Positions 26,592-35,285 of a DNA stretch of 64,000 nucleotides are shown here, one piece after another. Source of the DNA: Myxococcales bacterium (lineage in GTDB: Bacteria > Myxococcota_A > UBA9160 > UBA4427); assembly GCA_022563535.1 (NCBI GenBank), contig JADFNE010000002.1, positions 98,505 to 162,504 on the forward strand, written 5' to 3'. A program made the position numbers and the translations under genes. The notes beneath the pieces were generated by a model, which was given only the letters and a program-made list of their open reading frames with translations, ran no database searches and was not told the DNA's origin. The number at the start of each line of letters is the position of its first letter. The stretch's first letter is position 1.

Positions 26592-27971
26592 TCACGCCGA
26601 GGTCGACTTTCGCGACCGATTGAGCGCGATGAACAGGAAGTAGAAAGGCAGCCCGGCGACGAGCATTCCCGCGCCCATCAGGCATTCGAGGGGGCGGCCC
26701 TGAATCATTGTCAAAGCGATCGCCGCGATGCTCAGAAAGTAGAGACCGGGAACCCACGGATAGCCCCACGCGCGATACGGACGCGATCTTTCGGGCTGCT
26801 GCTGGCGCAGTCGATACAGCGCCACGATGTCGGCCATTGAGGCCAGCAGGATCGCGAACGTCGTGAAGTCGAGCGCGCTGGGGAAGCTCCCCAATACCAA
26901 CAAGATGCCGATCGTCGCAGCAGCCTGGACCCAGATCGCCGCAACGGGTGTGCGAAATTTTGGATTCACCGATTGGACACCGCGGAAAAACAGGCCGTCC
27001 AGCGCCATTGAATATGCAATCCGCGGTCCCAACAAGATCGTTGCGTTGGTTGTACCCAAAACCGAGGCCAACACGAACAGGCCGACCAGAGTCCCGCCAA
27101 TCGGCCCGAACAACATCAGCGCCGAGGCTTTCCCCGCGTCGACGACCCCCACCAAGGATTCGAGGGGGAGCGCATAGAGATAGACACAATTGATCGCCAA
27201 ATAGAGGCCGGTGCAAATCGCCAGGGCGCCAAACAACGAGATGGGCAGGTTGCGCCCGGGATTGCGCAGTTCACTCGCGACGTAGACCGAAGAATTCCAC
27301 CCCAGATAGCTGAAGAGAACCGGGGACATCGCGAGCCCAAGTCCCATCAGGGTTGGAGTGGAAACGCCCTCTGGAAGGGCCGTGGGGATGAGCCGCGAGA
27401 AGTCGCCCTGCCCCGACATTGCGCCGAACACGCAAAAGACGACCAGCGCAACAATCTTGATGATCGACATCAGATTGTTTGCCCGGGCTCCCGAACGCAC
27501 GCCCGGCACATTCAAAGCTGAGAACACCAAGGTGATGCCAATGGCGATTGGAATCATCCACACGTTCGAAATACCGAGACCTGCGCAGATCACCTCGGCG
27601 GCCACCGCGGACAGCGCGGCGATCGTGCCCGCGAAGATTGCGAAGAAGCTCAACCAACCGACCAGAAAGCCGGCAATCGGATGGACGCCTTCGCGCAGGT
27701 AGACGTAGTTGCCCCCCGCGTGTGGAAACATGGCTCCCAGTTCAGCGTTGGCGAGCGCACCCGCCAATGACAACACTCCGCCGATCAACCACGCAGCGAG
27801 GATCCAGCCGGGATGGGGAACGAGTTCGGCGACGCGCCCCGGCGTGAAGAAGATACCGGCGCCGATCACACAGGCGACCACGAGGAAGATCGCATCCGAG
27901 AGCGAAAGCTCTCGTTTGAGTTTGTCCCGGGGGTCTGCCCCGACGATCACCGCGTCTGGTTCCGGATCCAC
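26592..27971 (-). CDS. APC-family amino acid permease
   Basis: The product is 459 residues from GTG 27971 (GAGG 8 nt upstream), which puts the first membrane helix about 25 residues in, as usual; the frame is open to 28187. Twelve hydrophobic segments are visible, starting with LSLSDAIFLVVACVIGAGIFFTPG, whose unwound GAGIF is the substrate site of APC transporters. SYLGWNSSVYVASELRNPGRNLP is the conserved helix 6 region. It resembles the LAT/serine-threonine exchanger branch. The gene precedes the aminotransferase by 75 nt and is divergent from the ThDP enzyme. The substrate is not predictable. Confidence 0.88.
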   Translation of the reverse strand: MDPEPDAVIVGADPRDKLKRELSLSDAIFLVVACVIGAGIFFTPGRVAELVPHPGWILAAWLIGGVLSLAGALANAELGAMFPHAGGNYVYLREGVHPIAGFLVGWLSFFAIFAGTIAALSAVAAEVICAGLGISNVWMIPIAIGITLVFSALNVPGVRSGARANNLMSIIKIVALVVFCVFGAMSGQGDFSRLIPTALPEGVSTPTLMGLGLAMSPVLFSYLGWNSSVYVASELRNPGRNLPISLFGALAICTGLYLAINCVYLYALPLESLVGVVDAGKASALMLFGPIGGTLVGLFVLASVLGTTNATILLGPRIAYSMALDGLFFRGVQSVNPKFRTPVAAIWVQAAATIGILLVLGSFPSALDFTTFAILLASMADIVALYRLRQQQPERSRPYRAWGYPWVPGLYFLSIAAIALTMIQGRPLECLMGAGMLVAGLPFYFLFIALNRSRKSTSA

Positions 27972-28308
27972 GCGCCCTACCTCGAATGTCTCTTCATGGC
28001 GATCGGTCGCTGGAGTTTGAAGATTGCCTTGAATAAACCAAATCGTCGCCTTGAATCCATCAACGTAAGCCCAGCTCAAGGCTTTCTGTAGCGCAGTCGT
28101 CGAGAAATCGAGAGTCACGGCGGCCGTCGAGGGTTGCAGCGGCCCAGCCGCAATCGAGTGGCGATCACAAAGGCGGATCTCCCCCAAGGGAAGGTGTATG
28201 CTCGCAGCGACGTCGGGGGTGCCGCCTGTGCGAGGTGGCCGTCCCTACCGCGCGAGGGCTTCAAAATTGGTGAGCGAAGCGGGAGCGACAGGCGACCCGG
28301 AGGCAAGT
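27972..28308. other. divergent intergenic region
   Basis: 337 bp lie between the permease (minus) and the ThDP enzyme (plus) starts and should hold both promoters. I see no clear -35/-10 pair, riboswitch or repeat. Both genes have frames that stay open into this region without family similarity. Confidence 0.5.
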
Positions 28309-29856
28309 GTGAATGGGGCGCTCGCCGCCATGCGGGCCGCAGCCAGGGCAGGCGTCGAAGTTTGCTTCGCCAATCCGGGCACGACCGAGCTGCCCTTGGT
28401 GGAAGCGTTGGATGGCGTGCCCGAAATCCGCGCAGTGCTGGGTTTGTTCGAAGGCGTCTGCACCGGAGCGGCGGACGGCTACGGTCGTATGACGGGCAAA
28501 CCCGCCCTGACCCTGCTGCACCTCGGACCGGGGTTCGCCAATGGAGTGGCGAACCTTCACAACGCGCGCCGGGCGCGCTCTCCGATCGTCAACCTGATCG
28601 GCGATCAGGCGAGTTGGCATCGCGAGTTCGACGCGCCCCTCACCTCTGACATCAACTCCATCGCGAGCCCGGTCAGCGACTGGCTGCATACCAGCAGCTC
28701 ACCGGCTCAACTCGAATCCGATCTCAGCGCCGCGATTGCAGCGGCGCTCGGGCCTCCAGCCGGTGTGTCGACTCTGATCGTTCCGGCAGATCATCAGTGG
28801 CGGCCCGCTCGTGAAGACCGTCCCGGAAACCCTCGACCGAAGCGGTCTTCGGTCTCATCCCAGGCAGTCGATCCCGATGCCGCCGCCGAGCGCATTCGGC
28901 AAGCCAGTCGCGTGGGACTCTTGATCGGAGGCAACGCTCTCACGGTCGCAGGCCAACGCGCCGCGGGTCGCATCGCACTCGCAACTGGAGCCCGGTGCCT
29001 GGTGGAGACGTTTCCCGCGCGCTGGGAGCGCGGAGCGGGGGTGCCAGCCTTCGAGCGACTGCCGTACTTCCCTGACCAGGCCCAGCAAGCCCTGGCAGAT
29101 TGTGATGTCGTGGTGCTTGCCGGTGCTCGCCCACCGGTGAGCTTCTTCGGCTACGAGGGAATCGAAAGTAATTTGGTGGACGAAGAACGCCAACTCGTAC
29201 TGGCAGAGCCCGGCGACGACGCAGGCGAGGCCCTGCGCGAATTGGCCAAATGTATCGGCGCTGACGACGACGCGGCACTCGAAGTAAAGCCACCGGCCGG
29301 ACCCGGCTCGGGCGCCGCACTCGATCCCGCATCCATCGGCGCCGTGTTGGCGCAACAGCTTCCCGAAAACGCCATTGTAATGGAGGAAGGGGCAACGAGT
29401 TCCCTGCCGTTTTACCCGGCGTCCGTCGGCGCGAACCGACACAGCCTGATGTCTCTCACCGGCGGTGCCATTGGCCAGGGGCTGCCCTGCGCCACCGGTG
29501 CGGCGGTTGCGTGTCCAGATCGCAAGGTTGTCGCCCTTCAGGCCGATGGCAGCGGCATGTACACCCTGCAGTCGCTGTGGACTCAGGCGCGAGAAGGCCT
29601 CGATGTCGTCACACTACTGTGTTCGAACCGGGCCTACCGTATTTTGCAGATCGAATTCGCGCGCGCGGGGAACGTTGAACCCGGACCGAAGGCGCGCAGC
29701 CTCACCAGCCTCGAACAACCGGAACTCGACTGGGTTGCGCTGGCAAAAGGCTGCGGTGTCCCGGGCACGAGAATTGAGAGCGTCGAGGCCCTTTCAACGG
29801 CACTCCCCCGGGCGTTGGCAGAACCCGGGCCGCACCTGCTCGAACTGATGATCTGA
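28309..29856 (+). CDS. thiamine diphosphate enzyme, acetolactate synthase large subunit-like
   Basis: The protein has 515 residues from GTG 28309, chosen because GGAGG lies exactly 5 nt upstream and the product then begins NGALAAMRAAARAGVEVCFANPGTTE, typical of this branch. The Pyr domain has the catalytic Glu in LGLFEGVCTGAADGYGRMTG. The PP domain has GDGS-type ADGSGMYTLQ and CSNRAYRI, binding Mg-ThDP. It is nearer the benzoylformate decarboxylase/MdlC-like group than to true IlvB, is shorter than IlvB, and has no ilvN beside it. The reaction (carboligase or decarboxylase) cannot be fixed from sequence. It converges with leuA. Confidence 0.82.
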   Translation: MNGALAAMRAAARAGVEVCFANPGTTELPLVEALDGVPEIRAVLGLFEGVCTGAADGYGRMTGKPALTLLHLGPGFANGVANLHNARRARSPIVNLIGDQASWHREFDAPLTSDINSIASPVSDWLHTSSSPAQLESDLSAAIAAALGPPAGVSTLIVPADHQWRPAREDRPGNPRPKRSSVSSQAVDPDAAAERIRQASRVGLLIGGNALTVAGQRAAGRIALATGARCLVETFPARWERGAGVPAFERLPYFPDQAQQALADCDVVVLAGARPPVSFFGYEGIESNLVDEERQLVLAEPGDDAGEALRELAKCIGADDDAALEVKPPAGPGSGAALDPASIGAVLAQQLPENAIVMEEGATSSLPFYPASVGANRHSLMSLTGGAIGQGLPCATGAAVACPDRKVVALQADGSGMYTLQSLWTQAREGLDVVTLLCSNRAYRILQIEFARAGNVEPGPKARSLTSLEQPELDWVALAKGCGVPGTRIESVEALSTALPRALAEPGPHLLELMI

Positions 29857-29942
29857 AGCAGGCCCTGTGTTTTGTCGGACTCTTCCTATTCTCAGCGCAA
29901 TCGCGATCTCCTTCGGACGACGCAGCCCTTCCGGCCCTGGCG

Positions 29943-31730
29943 CTAGTTTCGATCCTTCATCCCCTCCGCTTCCGAGAGCAATCGATTGAATCCGGCGAGC
30001 AGCGCGCGAATGGGCGCAGTCACGATGCTCTCGTCCGTCGCGACACCAAAACACGACGCCGAGCCGGTTTCTGTCGCGCAGGCGAGTTCGACGTAGGCCA
30101 CTGCCCGGGCATCCGCACCCGATCCGAGTGCGTGCTCGCTGTAATCTCGCACCTCGAGTTCGATGTCGAACGCTCGAGACAGCGCCCCGACGAACGCGTG
30201 CACCGGGCCGCCCCCCGTGCCTGCCAGGGAGTGGCATTTCCCGTCCCTCCACACCGTCGCAACAACCCTGCAACCCTCGCCAGCAGCTGGGCTGCGATCC
30301 CACGAAATCTCAGTCAACTCGAATGGCCCATTTACGTCGAGATACTCGCTGCGGAAGATCTCGCCGAGTTCCTTCGAACTGACTTCCTCCCCCGACTCGT
30401 TGGCGAAGCGCTGTACCTTCTTGCTGAACTCGATCTGCAACCCGCGCGGCAGATCGAACCCATGATCGCGTTTCATCAGGTAGGCGAGCCCGCCTTTGCC
30501 CGACTGGCTGTTGATCCGGATCACGGCTTCGTAGTCGCGTCCGACATCCGCCGGATCAATCGGCAGGTAAGGCACTTCCCACTCTTCGGAACGCTGTCTC
30601 TCCTGTGCCGCGAGCCCCTTCCGAATGGCGTCTTGATGGGATCCCGAAAAAGCGGTGAATACCAACTCGCCCGCGTAGGGGTGGCGCGGGTGAACGGGCA
30701 GCCGAGTGCAGCTCTCCGAGAGTTCGACCACGCGGTTGATGTCCCCAAAGTCGAGCTGGGGGTCCACGCCCTGGGCCATCATGTTCAGCGCCAACGTCAC
30801 CACACAGACGTTGCCCGTGCGTTCGCCGTTGCCAAACAGGGTCCCTTCAACGCGCTCCGCTCCCGCCATCAACGCCAGTTCGGCCGCCGCGACGCCGCAG
30901 CCCCGATCGTTGTGCGGATGCACGCTGATCACAGCGCGCTCGCGCTGGGAGAGTGAACGGCAGAAATATTCCACCTGATCCGCGTAAATATTGGGCGATG
31001 ACATCTCCACCGTAGAAGGCAGGTTGAGGATCACCGGATTCTCTTGCGTGGCGCCCCACTCGTCGAGAACCGCCTCGCAGATTTCGACCGCAAAATCGGG
31101 TTCCGTTCCGGTATAGCTCTCGGGTGAGTACTCGAGAATCACCTCGGTTCCGGTCAAGTCCGCGGCCAACTCTTTCACGCGTCGCACTGCGCGAACTGCG
31201 ATGTCGACGATGGCGTCACGTTCGAGCCCGAAGACCACCCTGCGCTGCAACTCCGAAGTGGAGTTGTAGACGTGGACGATGGCCCGACGCGCGCCGCGGA
31301 TGGATTCGAGGGTCGGAACGATCAGGTCTTTCCGGGCCTGGGTCAAGACCTGGATCGTGACGTCGTCGGGGATGTGGCCCCCTTCGATGAGTTCGCGCAC
31401 GAATTCGTACTCGGTCTCCGAAGCCGCCGGAAAACCGATTTCAATTTCTTTGAACCCGATATCGACAAGCCCCCGATAGATCCGCATCTTGCGCTCGGGA
31501 CCCATGGGTTCGACCAGGGCCTGGTTTCCGTCCCGCAAATCGACGCTGCACCAGCGCGGTGCGCATCCGATCGTGCGATCGGGCCAGGCCCGGTCCACCA
31601 GGCTGAGCCGCGGAAAGGGCTTGTAGTGATGAGCGGGCATCCCCGGTGCAGAGCACTTCTCTGATGCTTCAACCGTGACAACCTCTGGGGCTGGGCCGAC
31701 TTTACTGACTTCGCGGAATTGATTCGACAT
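29943..31730 (-). CDS. leuA: 2-isopropylmalate synthase
   Basis: The product is 595 residues from ATG 31730 (AGGAG 10 nt upstream; a GTG at 31739 sits too close to that site). It is the long LeuA type: the N-terminal DRTIGCAPRWCSVDLRDGNQ block supplies the metal Asp, the TIM barrel has SVHPHNDRGCG with metal histidines and the VEGTLFGNGERTGNV loop, and the C-terminal regulatory domain (about 440-590) is the leucine-binding LeuA dimer domain. It condenses acetyl-CoA with 2-oxoisovalerate, the first leucine step. A long structured leader precedes it. No other leu genes are in the window. Confidence 0.95.
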   Translation of the reverse strand: MSNQFREVSKVGPAPEVVTVEASEKCSAPGMPAHHYKPFPRLSLVDRAWPDRTIGCAPRWCSVDLRDGNQALVEPMGPERKMRIYRGLVDIGFKEIEIGFPAASETEYEFVRELIEGGHIPDDVTIQVLTQARKDLIVPTLESIRGARRAIVHVYNSTSELQRRVVFGLERDAIVDIAVRAVRRVKELAADLTGTEVILEYSPESYTGTEPDFAVEICEAVLDEWGATQENPVILNLPSTVEMSSPNIYADQVEYFCRSLSQRERAVISVHPHNDRGCGVAAAELALMAGAERVEGTLFGNGERTGNVCVVTLALNMMAQGVDPQLDFGDINRVVELSESCTRLPVHPRHPYAGELVFTAFSGSHQDAIRKGLAAQERQRSEEWEVPYLPIDPADVGRDYEAVIRINSQSGKGGLAYLMKRDHGFDLPRGLQIEFSKKVQRFANESGEEVSSKELGEIFRSEYLDVNGPFELTEISWDRSPAAGEGCRVVATVWRDGKCHSLAGTGGGPVHAFVGALSRAFDIELEVRDYSEHALGSGADARAVAYVELACATETGSASCFGVATDESIVTAPIRALLAGFNRLLSEAEGMKDRN

Positions 31731-31806
31731 GACTGACACACTCCTGATCTAAGAAACGGTTCGACTCGATTTCGGTTGTTTCCGACCCGTGAGCGTTGAA
31801 CTGAAA

Positions 31807-31886
31807 ACGCGAAACCCCCTCCGGCCAGATATGGCGGGAGAGGGTTTCGCGTACAATTTGTCTTGCTTTTGCTTCTTGTACTACGC
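31807..31886 (-). promoter_or_regulatory. structured leuA leader with mutually exclusive hairpins
   Basis: The leuA leader has an 11 bp perfect inverted repeat, ACGCGAAACCC (31807-31817) with GGGTTTCGCGT (31842-31852), followed on the leuA strand by TTTT. A second pair, GCGTACAA (31849-31856) with TTGTAC-TA-CGC (31876-31886), overlaps its arm, so both cannot form together. CTTGTAC is repeated at 31891-31897. This is an attenuator-like layout. I found no T-box motif and no leader peptide with a proper start. The rest of 31731-32163 shows nothing else. Confidence 0.5.
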
Positions 31887-32163
31887 TTCGCTTGTACGAG
31901 TGTCGCGGATTGCTCGGGACCCCTTTGTTCTGGTCGTGGTGATGATCAGGGTCGCCAGTCGAGCGCTACGCGGACAGAACCTCCTCCCGCTTGATTAAGG
32001 GCTGTAAGGCCAGTAAAAGCAGGCTCAGAAGCTTCTGATCGTGAGTTCGCACTCGGCTCGACATCTTCTCGTTTATTTAGGCAATCTAGTCTGCCTCGTC
32101 AACCCGCCCAATTCGGCAGCGCACGGTGGAAACTTGAGACCCGGCCCAGGGGGGGCCGTCGCG

Positions 32164-32619
32164 TCAGTGCCCAAATTGGTGCGCGTGGCTCGCGATCGCT
32201 TCGATGATGGTTGCCGGCAGCGAACTGCGGCTGATGTAGTCCTTGATCAAGTAATCGTAGATGCCATAGCTGCCCGCAGTCGCGATCAGGTGCGGATCTT
32301 CGCTCGCGCTCAAGACAATCACCGGACAACTCGTGGTATGAGGACAAGCCCATTGAAAGGTGAGCGCCCCCGAGCTGTCCGGGAGCCCGAGATCGAGCAA
32401 CATGGCGTCATACTGACAGCGCTCTACGCAGCGAGTCGCGCTCTCGAGATCCCGCGCGGTATCAATCTCGAAGTGAATCGGTTCGGCGTGGGCAAAGGTA
32501 TGGCAGATGAGCGCCGCGTCGTCCGGGTTGTCTTCTACCAGCAGGATCTGGAGTTCGAGGTCTTCTCGCAGTTCTCGCGAGTCAAGACTGCGGCCCAGGC
32601 GTTCTGATGACCAGCGCAT
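32164..32619 (-). CDS. single-domain response regulator
   Basis: A 151-residue receiver without an output domain. The N-terminal extension of about 24 residues is followed by the acidic patch ILLVEDNPDD, phosphoacceptor Asp in AMLLDLGLPDSSG, Ser in VIVLSASED, and Lys in YLIKDY. VEDNPDD and the length resemble Rcp1-like regulators paired with hybrid or phytochrome kinases. AGGAG lies 8 nt before ATG 32619. It is 195 nt downstream of recG with no kinase nearby, so its partner is encoded elsewhere. Confidence 0.88.
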   Translation of the reverse strand: MRWSSERLGRSLDSRELREDLELQILLVEDNPDDAALICHTFAHAEPIHFEIDTARDLESATRCVERCQYDAMLLDLGLPDSSGALTFQWACPHTTSCPVIVLSASEDPHLIATAGSYGIYDYLIKDYISRSSLPATIIEAIASHAHQFGH

Positions 32620-32814
32620 CCGGAGATCTCCTATGACTTTGGCCCCCCTCCCCCGCGGATTGTGATCTAGCGATTTATCAGGCGTTCACCTTATCTATTT
32701 GCTCGGATCGAAAGTGAGAAAGCTTGACGAGAAACGATGAACTCAATAAAAACTGAGACGTTGCTCGGGATAATCCCTGAGGATCAATTCCGGTGAACCC
32801 ATGAGCAAGCTGTA

Positions 32815-35241
32815 CTAGCCGACCTGGATCAAGGCGAGCCGCTCTCCCCAATGGGCCTCGACCGCCCGCATCAGTCTCGGGGCATTTCCCAATCCCGGAT
32901 CCGCCGCGATGGTCTCGATCGCTGCGTCGCGCGCCACTTCGACCAACGCCGCGTCGCGGACCAGATCCGCCATGCGCAGATCGACCAGGTCTCCGCTTTG
33001 GCGGGTTCCCAGAAACTCGCCCGGACCGCGAATTTCGAGATCCGCGTCTGCGATTTTGAATCCGTCGGTCGTCCGCAACATGGCGTCGAGTCGCGCGCGG
33101 GCGTCCCCGCCACCCCCACGCGACACCAGCAGACAAGTGCCGCTTGCCCCACCGCGCCCCACCCGGCCGCGCAACTGGTGAAGCTGGGCCAGGCCAAAGC
33201 GTTCGGCATGTTCGATGACCATCAGGCTCGCATTCGCGACATCGACTCCGACTTCGATCACAGTCGTGGCCACGAGGATGTCGATTTGGCCCCGGGAAAA
33301 GCGATCCATCACGCTGTTGCGACGCTCTGGATCGAGGCGACCGTGGAGCAAGTCGACCTGCAGATCTGGAAATGCCGCGCCGATGCGCTCGGCGGATTCC
33401 ATGGCGGAACGCAGATCGATCTTCTCGCTTTCTTCGACCAGCGGATAGACCACATAGACCTGCTCGCCCCGGGCCACGGTATCGCGAATGCATTCCATGA
33501 TGCGCTCGCCGTCCCCATCCCCCATGCGCAGGGTCTCCGTGGGACTGCGACCGGGAGGCAATTCATCGATCACCGACAAGTCGAGATCGCCGTACCCGGT
33601 GAGAGCCAGGGTCCGGGGAATCGGAGTCGCGGTCATCACCAGGACATGTGGCGCAATACGACCCTCGGCGCCGAACATGAGTGACGCCCGTTGCAACACT
33701 CCGAAGCGGTGCTGTTCATCGACGATTGCGAGGGCCAAGTCGCGAAACACCACTTTGTCCTGGATCAGCGCGTGGGTTCCGAGCATCAAATCGATCTCGC
33801 CGGCGGCGAGTGACGCCAGCAATTTCGTGGCTCGAGCACGGGGCAGTGACGCCGTGAGCAGCCCGATGCGTAGCCCCAGAATCCGCTGATTGGCCCCTGA
33901 GAGCGCCTGTAGGCTCCGGTAGTGCTGTTCTGCCAAGAGCTCCGTGGGGGCCATCAGGGCGGCCTGACGCCCGTCTGCAGCCACTGCGATCGCCGCCAAC
34001 AGTGCAATGGCGGTCTTGCCGCTACCCACGTCGCCCTGTAACAGTCGATTCATTGGATGGGGCTTTGCAAGATCAGCCGCGATCTCGCGCCACACTCGCG
34101 CCTGGGCAGAGGTCAGCGCAAAGGGCAACGATTGCGGTGCGGCCCGCACTCGATCTCCCGCGGTGTCGATCGCAATCCCCGGGACCTGGGCACGCGCGGC
34201 CCGGCGCAGAACCAACCCCAGCTGCAACAAATACAACTCCTCGAGTACCAGACGCTCGTGCGATGGCGATCGGAATTCTTCATAGCGCGAAAGATCCGCG
34301 TGCAGATCCGGGGCGTGCACGCGCCGCAATGCCGCGCCCGGTTCGGGAAGTCCGCGACTGGCGACCAGAGATTGCGGCAGGCAGCCCTCGACCAGATCCG
34401 AGTACGTGTCTGCGGCACTGCGGATCAGTTTCCGCAGGGTTCGCGGAGGAATGCCTTCGGGTGCGGGATAATGCGGGACGATGTTGCGGTGACGATCGGC
34501 CGTTTGCTCGAAATCGGCTTCGCCGTTTTCCTCTGCCTCCCCGGTCGCGCCGATGCGCTCGAGTTCGGGGTGGATGATCTCCTTGGTGAAGCGGTATCGC
34601 TTGACGTCTCCCGTCACCAGGAACAGGGCCCCGGGTTCGAGTTCCTTCTCGATCGCCCCCGCCGACTGAAACCATTTCAAGTTGATGGAGCCGGTTTCGT
34701 CGCCGATCACCACTTCGAGAATGCGTCGATGGCGCCCCCCCGAGCGAAGAGATTTGCTGCCGAAGCTCCTGATCTCACCGATGAAGGTGGCGCGTCGGCC
34801 GACTTCGAGGTCGCATACCTTGGCCAGCGCGCGACGGTCGTCGTAGTCGGTCGGCAAATAAAAGACGAGATCGGACACCGTGCGCAGGCCACGACTGCCC
34901 AACAACTTGGCGCGCTTGGGCCCCACTCCTGAGACCGCGGTCACCGGCCGCGCGAGCAGGCGTTCTGCGAACTCGGGCTGCGACCACTCCTCGACTTTCG
35001 CGATCGCGCAAGCGACCGCGGCGCGCAGGGCGGGCCCTTCGAGTTCGGGCGTGAAGTCGGCGGCGAGTGCCCGCACACTCCCTCGCAGATCCTCGGGAAG
35101 CGCAAGATTGTCGAAGTGCGAACAGGCGCGGCGCACATCCGCGGCCAGGTCGGACAGTTTTTCCAGGGCGGAAAAATTTCGCGCGGAGGCGTTTGCAAGC
35201 GGGCGAAGCAGTTGCTTCGATGCCCCGTGAAACGCACTCAC
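32815..35241 (-). CDS. recG: ATP-dependent DNA helicase RecG
   Basis: The product is 808 residues from GTG 35241 (GGGGGCGG upstream); an in-frame start at 35352 would overlap carB. The N-terminal extension of about 90 residues, found in some lineages, precedes the wedge/OB domain (VSGVGPKRAKLLGSRGLRTV, YLPTDYDDRR). The helicase core has Walker A LLQGDVGSGKT, the DEQH box (IVDEQHRFGVLQR), TATPIPRTLALTGYGDLDLS and the RGRVGRG motif VI. RecG remodels stalled forks and Holliday junctions. It is 44 nt downstream of carB on the same strand. Confidence 0.95.
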   Translation of the reverse strand: MSAFHGASKQLLRPLANASARNFSALEKLSDLAADVRRACSHFDNLALPEDLRGSVRALAADFTPELEGPALRAAVACAIAKVEEWSQPEFAERLLARPVTAVSGVGPKRAKLLGSRGLRTVSDLVFYLPTDYDDRRALAKVCDLEVGRRATFIGEIRSFGSKSLRSGGRHRRILEVVIGDETGSINLKWFQSAGAIEKELEPGALFLVTGDVKRYRFTKEIIHPELERIGATGEAEENGEADFEQTADRHRNIVPHYPAPEGIPPRTLRKLIRSAADTYSDLVEGCLPQSLVASRGLPEPGAALRRVHAPDLHADLSRYEEFRSPSHERLVLEELYLLQLGLVLRRAARAQVPGIAIDTAGDRVRAAPQSLPFALTSAQARVWREIAADLAKPHPMNRLLQGDVGSGKTAIALLAAIAVAADGRQAALMAPTELLAEQHYRSLQALSGANQRILGLRIGLLTASLPRARATKLLASLAAGEIDLMLGTHALIQDKVVFRDLALAIVDEQHRFGVLQRASLMFGAEGRIAPHVLVMTATPIPRTLALTGYGDLDLSVIDELPPGRSPTETLRMGDGDGERIMECIRDTVARGEQVYVVYPLVEESEKIDLRSAMESAERIGAAFPDLQVDLLHGRLDPERRNSVMDRFSRGQIDILVATTVIEVGVDVANASLMVIEHAERFGLAQLHQLRGRVGRGGASGTCLLVSRGGGGDARARLDAMLRTTDGFKIADADLEIRGPGEFLGTRQSGDLVDLRMADLVRDAALVEVARDAAIETIAADPGLGNAPRLMRAVEAHWGERLALIQVG

Positions 35242-35285
35242 GCTGCCGCCCCCACACAGTGTAATTGTTCCGGTCGCAAGAACGC

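Noticed and set aside
31789..31998. Plus-strand 69-codon frame with a Val-rich stretch resembling an ilv leader peptide
   Set aside because: No plus-strand biosynthetic gene lies downstream; it is antisense to the leuA leader.
31741..32100. T-box leader before leuA
   Set aside because: No TGG-ACC-type T-box sequence; the hairpins seen are of another kind.
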